Assembly: GCA_905182885.1 (NCBI GenBank) | Contig: CAJJCW010000001.1 | Location: forward strand, 310,001 to 374,000 | DNA: 64,000 nucleotides | Direction of reading: 5' to 3' | DNA from: SAR86 cluster bacterium SAR86B | GTDB lineage: Bacteria > Pseudomonadota > Gammaproteobacteria > Magnimaribacterales > D2472 | Part shown: one piece after another, positions 61,186 to 64,000 of the stretch | Numbering within the stretch: the stretch's first letter is position 1 | Layout of the letters: every line of letters starts with the position of its first letter | Position numbers and translations under genes: made by a program | The notes under the pieces: generated by a model | The model's database searches: none | What the model saw: the letters and a program-made list of their open reading frames with translations, nothing else | Told to the model about the DNA's origin: nothing

Positions 61186-62541
61186 ATGAAAATAGTAATT
61201 TTAGGTGCGGGGAAAGTTGGCGGCAGTCTTGCAAGAAATTTATCAAATAGTGACTATCAGGTTTCTATAGTTGACGAGGATAAATCAAAACTTTCTGCCC
61301 TTGAAGAAAGGCTGGACATAATGACGGTTGAGGGTCATGCGGCAAAGCCCAATTCAATAATGAAGGCTGGTGCTGATGAAGACACAATAGTAATTGCTGT
61401 AACATCCAATGATGAAGTTAATATCATTGCCTGTCAGATTGCTAAGAATATGTTTAATGTTAAGAAGACAATATGTAGATTTAAAGATACTTCTTATTTG
61501 GAGCATTACAAAATTTTTGGAGAGGGTATTATTGATATTCCTATCTGCCCAGAAAATGAAGTTACATCTCATCTTAAAGAGCTTATAAACCATCCAGGTG
61601 CAGATCAAATTGAGCACTTTGCTGGTGATAAAGTTAAATTAGTTTCTGTTAAGGCTAGGAAAAAAGGAAAGCTTGTTGGCAGGGAGTTAAAGTATATCAA
61701 GGATGATATGCCAAATGTTGAGGCATATGTCCCATCCATCTATAGAAAAGGTAAGCCCTTCATACCAGAAGGCGATACTGTTATAAAAGAAAATGATGAG
61801 GTCTACTTTGTATCATCTGCAGAACACATTGGCTCAATCGTGGATGAGTTTAGAGACCACGAGGATGCTTATTCAAGAATTATGATAGTAGGAGGCGGGA
61901 GAGTCGGATTCTCATTAGCTAGAGACCTAGAAAAGACATATAAAGTTAAATTAATAGAATCTAATATAGATAAATGTAACTTATTGTCGAAAGAGCTAGA
62001 AAAAACTATAGTCTTAAATGGATCAGCAACTGACGAAGAGTTGTTAAAAAGTGAAAATATATCAAATATAGATATATTTTGTGCTTTAACTGATGATGAT
62101 GAGACAAATGTCATGTCTTCGCTACTGGCAAAAAAAATGGGCGCTAAGAAAACAATGATTATCTTAAATAATCCCTCTTATCTTGGTTTAGTGCCTGGTT
62201 TTATAGATATCTATATAGCTCCTTACAGGTTAACTGTATCCTCTGTACTTCAAGACTTAAGAGAAGGTGATGTTGCTCAAGATGTTATGCTAAAAATGGA
62301 TGCGGGGGCAGAGGCAATAGAAGGAATAGTTCATGCCAATGAGTTCACATCCAAGCTTTTTGACAAGCCTATAAAAGATATTCCCCTCCCAGAGGGAGCC
62401 TGTATTGCAGCTATTGTCAGACACGGGGAAGTTATAATGCCCAGCTCTTCTGTTGAGCTCTGTCTGAATGACCACTTAATTATATTTCTGGCCGATAAAA
62501 AGGCTGTTAGCGAAGTAGAGAAACTCTTTAAATCAAATTAA
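61186..62541 (+). CDS. trkA: Trk potassium uptake NAD-binding protein TrkA
   Basis: Two Rossmann/TrkA_C repeats: ILGAGKVGGSLARNLS and IVGGGRVGFSLARDLE. Confidence 0.95.
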   Translation: MKIVILGAGKVGGSLARNLSNSDYQVSIVDEDKSKLSALEERLDIMTVEGHAAKPNSIMKAGADEDTIVIAVTSNDEVNIIACQIAKNMFNVKKTICRFKDTSYLEHYKIFGEGIIDIPICPENEVTSHLKELINHPGADQIEHFAGDKVKLVSVKARKKGKLVGRELKYIKDDMPNVEAYVPSIYRKGKPFIPEGDTVIKENDEVYFVSSAEHIGSIVDEFRDHEDAYSRIMIVGGGRVGFSLARDLEKTYKVKLIESNIDKCNLLSKELEKTIVLNGSATDEELLKSENISNIDIFCALTDDDETNVMSSLLAKKMGAKKTMIILNNPSYLGLVPGFIDIYIAPYRLTVSSVLQDLREGDVAQDVMLKMDAGAEAIEGIVHANEFTSKLFDKPIKDIPLPEGACIAAIVRHGEVIMPSSSVELCLNDHLIIFLADKKAVSEVEKLFKSN

Positions 62542-63974
62542 TGAACCCAAAAGCGATAATTAGTCTATTTAGTATCCTGGTGATGTTTTTTAGCGCCTCT
62601 TTCGTGCTGCCTATAGCTGTATCTCTAATATTTAAAGACTCAGCTCTAATGATCTTTGTTAGCACTTTTTGTCTAGTTTTCGGGCTAGGTTTAATGGGAT
62701 GGCTTTTTTCTAGGGGAGATAATGACGAACTAGGTCAAAAAGACGGCTTTATTATCATTACTTTCTTTTGGTTGATATTGGCTATTGCCGGGTCAATACC
62801 TTTTGCTTTAAGTGGCATGCCTTTTGTTGACGCTTTTTTTGAATCAATGTCTGGCATCACGACAACAGGGGCAACTGTTATATCAGGACTCGATAGCATG
62901 CCGCAGTCACTTCTATTTTACAGACAGCTACTTCAATGGATGGGGGGAATGGGTTTAATTGTTTTAGCCATAGCTGTTATGCCCTTGCTTGGTATAGGAG
63001 GCGGCCAGCTCTATAAAGCGGAAATACCTGGTGCAATGAATGACCAGAAACTAACGCCTAGAATAAAAGAAACAGCTCAGGCCCTTTGGGCTATATACCT
63101 TGGGTTAACTATTGTGTGCGCTTTTTTATATTATATTGGTGGAATGTCTGGCTTTGATGCTATTTCACACAGCCTCAGCACTGTCTCTATTGGAGGATTT
63201 TCAACCCATGACCAAAGTATTGGTTATTTCAATAGCGGTTTTATTGAGTTTGTATGCATAGTGTTTATGGTACTTTCAGCTCTAAGCTTCACCCTTCATT
63301 ACTTTGCTATCTATATGCGCAAGCCGCTCAAATATCTTGCAGATCCGGAGCTCCGTTTTTTTATATCCATATTAACTATAATTTTTTTACTTTCTGTTTG
63401 CATAAGCTTATTTTCAAAGTCTGGGGATATTTCAATTAGGGAGCTTTTATTTCATTCTGTTTCAATAGTAACTACCACAGGTTTCTCCATAGGTGATTCT
63501 GGTGATTGGCCTATTTCTATTGGCTTCTTATTTCTTTTAGGAGCTTTTATTGGAGCTTGTTCTGGATCAGTCGGTGGAGGCATTAAGTCATGGAGAGTGT
63601 TAATTATGATTAACTATGCCTATATAAATCTTATGAAGCTTGTTCACCCAAATGGTGTTTTCTCTTTAAAAATTGGATCTAAGACTGTTGAGGAGGATGT
63701 TGCTTCTTCCGTTTGGGGATTCTTTTCTATATATGTAATTTCATTTGTTATCCTGCTTTTGGCTTTGCTTGTAACTGGCTTAGATTTTGAATCTGCCTTT
63801 TCTGCAATTGGCGCTTGTTTAAATAATCTGGGCCCAGGTCTCGGCGATGTCTCTCAGACATATGAAAGCGTTACTCCATTTGGAAAGGCTATATTAGCCT
63901 TCGCAATGATACTTGGAAGATTAGAAATATTTACATTGCTTGTTTTATTTATGCCTATTTTTTGGGATAAGTAA
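62541..63974 (+). CDS. trkH: Trk potassium uptake transporter TrkH/TrkG
   Basis: SGITTTGATVI, QWMGGMGLIVLAIAV, IGGFSTHDQS, GACSGSVGGGIKSWR; four P-loop-like repeats. Confidence 0.94.
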   Translation: MNPKAIISLFSILVMFFSASFVLPIAVSLIFKDSALMIFVSTFCLVFGLGLMGWLFSRGDNDELGQKDGFIIITFFWLILAIAGSIPFALSGMPFVDAFFESMSGITTTGATVISGLDSMPQSLLFYRQLLQWMGGMGLIVLAIAVMPLLGIGGGQLYKAEIPGAMNDQKLTPRIKETAQALWAIYLGLTIVCAFLYYIGGMSGFDAISHSLSTVSIGGFSTHDQSIGYFNSGFIEFVCIVFMVLSALSFTLHYFAIYMRKPLKYLADPELRFFISILTIIFLLSVCISLFSKSGDISIRELLFHSVSIVTTTGFSIGDSGDWPISIGFLFLLGAFIGACSGSVGGGIKSWRVLIMINYAYINLMKLVHPNGVFSLKIGSKTVEEDVASSVWGFFSIYVISFVILLLALLVTGLDFESAFSAIGACLNNLGPGLGDVSQTYESVTPFGKAILAFAMILGRLEIFTLLVLFMPIFWDK

Positions 63975-64000
63975 TTAAATATTTAGGTAGGGATTGCTTA

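Noticed and set aside
1-64000. CRISPR arrays, prophage, transposons, tRNA/rRNA genes, defence islands
   Set aside because: No repeat-spacer pattern, integrase other than XerC, transposase, tRNA-like cloverleaf or rRNA block was seen on reading; the content is core metabolism throughout.

Overview
AT-rich, very compact chromosomal segment from an aerobic, ubiquinone-using gammaproteobacterium. Gene order and composition suggest a marine oligotroph, possibly SAR86-like; this is inference. Almost all of it is conserved housekeeping sequence: priA (truncated at the left edge), rpmE2, dut, sixA, rpmB, ubiH-pepP-zapA-6S RNA-fau, ilvA, rpiA, fadB-like, lnt-corC-ybeY-phoH-miaB, orn/rsgA, ubiE-ubiJ-ubiB-tatABC, fba-pgk-tkt, metK-ahcY, lptM-lysA-dapF-DUF484-xerC-HAD-ubiK, a cytochrome c/dsbA/engB/polA block, pckA, gshA, a complete aa3-type cytochrome oxidase biogenesis block (sco-cyoE-ctaA-surf1-coxC-cox11-coxA-coxB), aroE-hemF-tsaC-purE, def-fmt and trkA-trkH. 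I saw no tRNA, rRNA, CRISPR array, phage or transposon. The most interesting items are: (1) an orphan minus-strand module near 11.9-12.1 kb with two strong hairpins, a C-rich anti-Shine-Dalgarno-like loop and a 28-aa predicted membrane micro-ORF; (2) an unannotated 6S RNA between zapA and fau; (3) a Coq4-like protein carrying the HDxxHx11E motif; (4) seven apparent single-base indels that break five conserved genes (ahcY, the HAD phosphatase, a quinone oxidoreductase, surf1 twice, dsbA twice), which look more like sequence error than biology; (5) small genes missing from the ORF track (tatA, lptM, the micro-ORF). No clearly new defence or mobile system was found.
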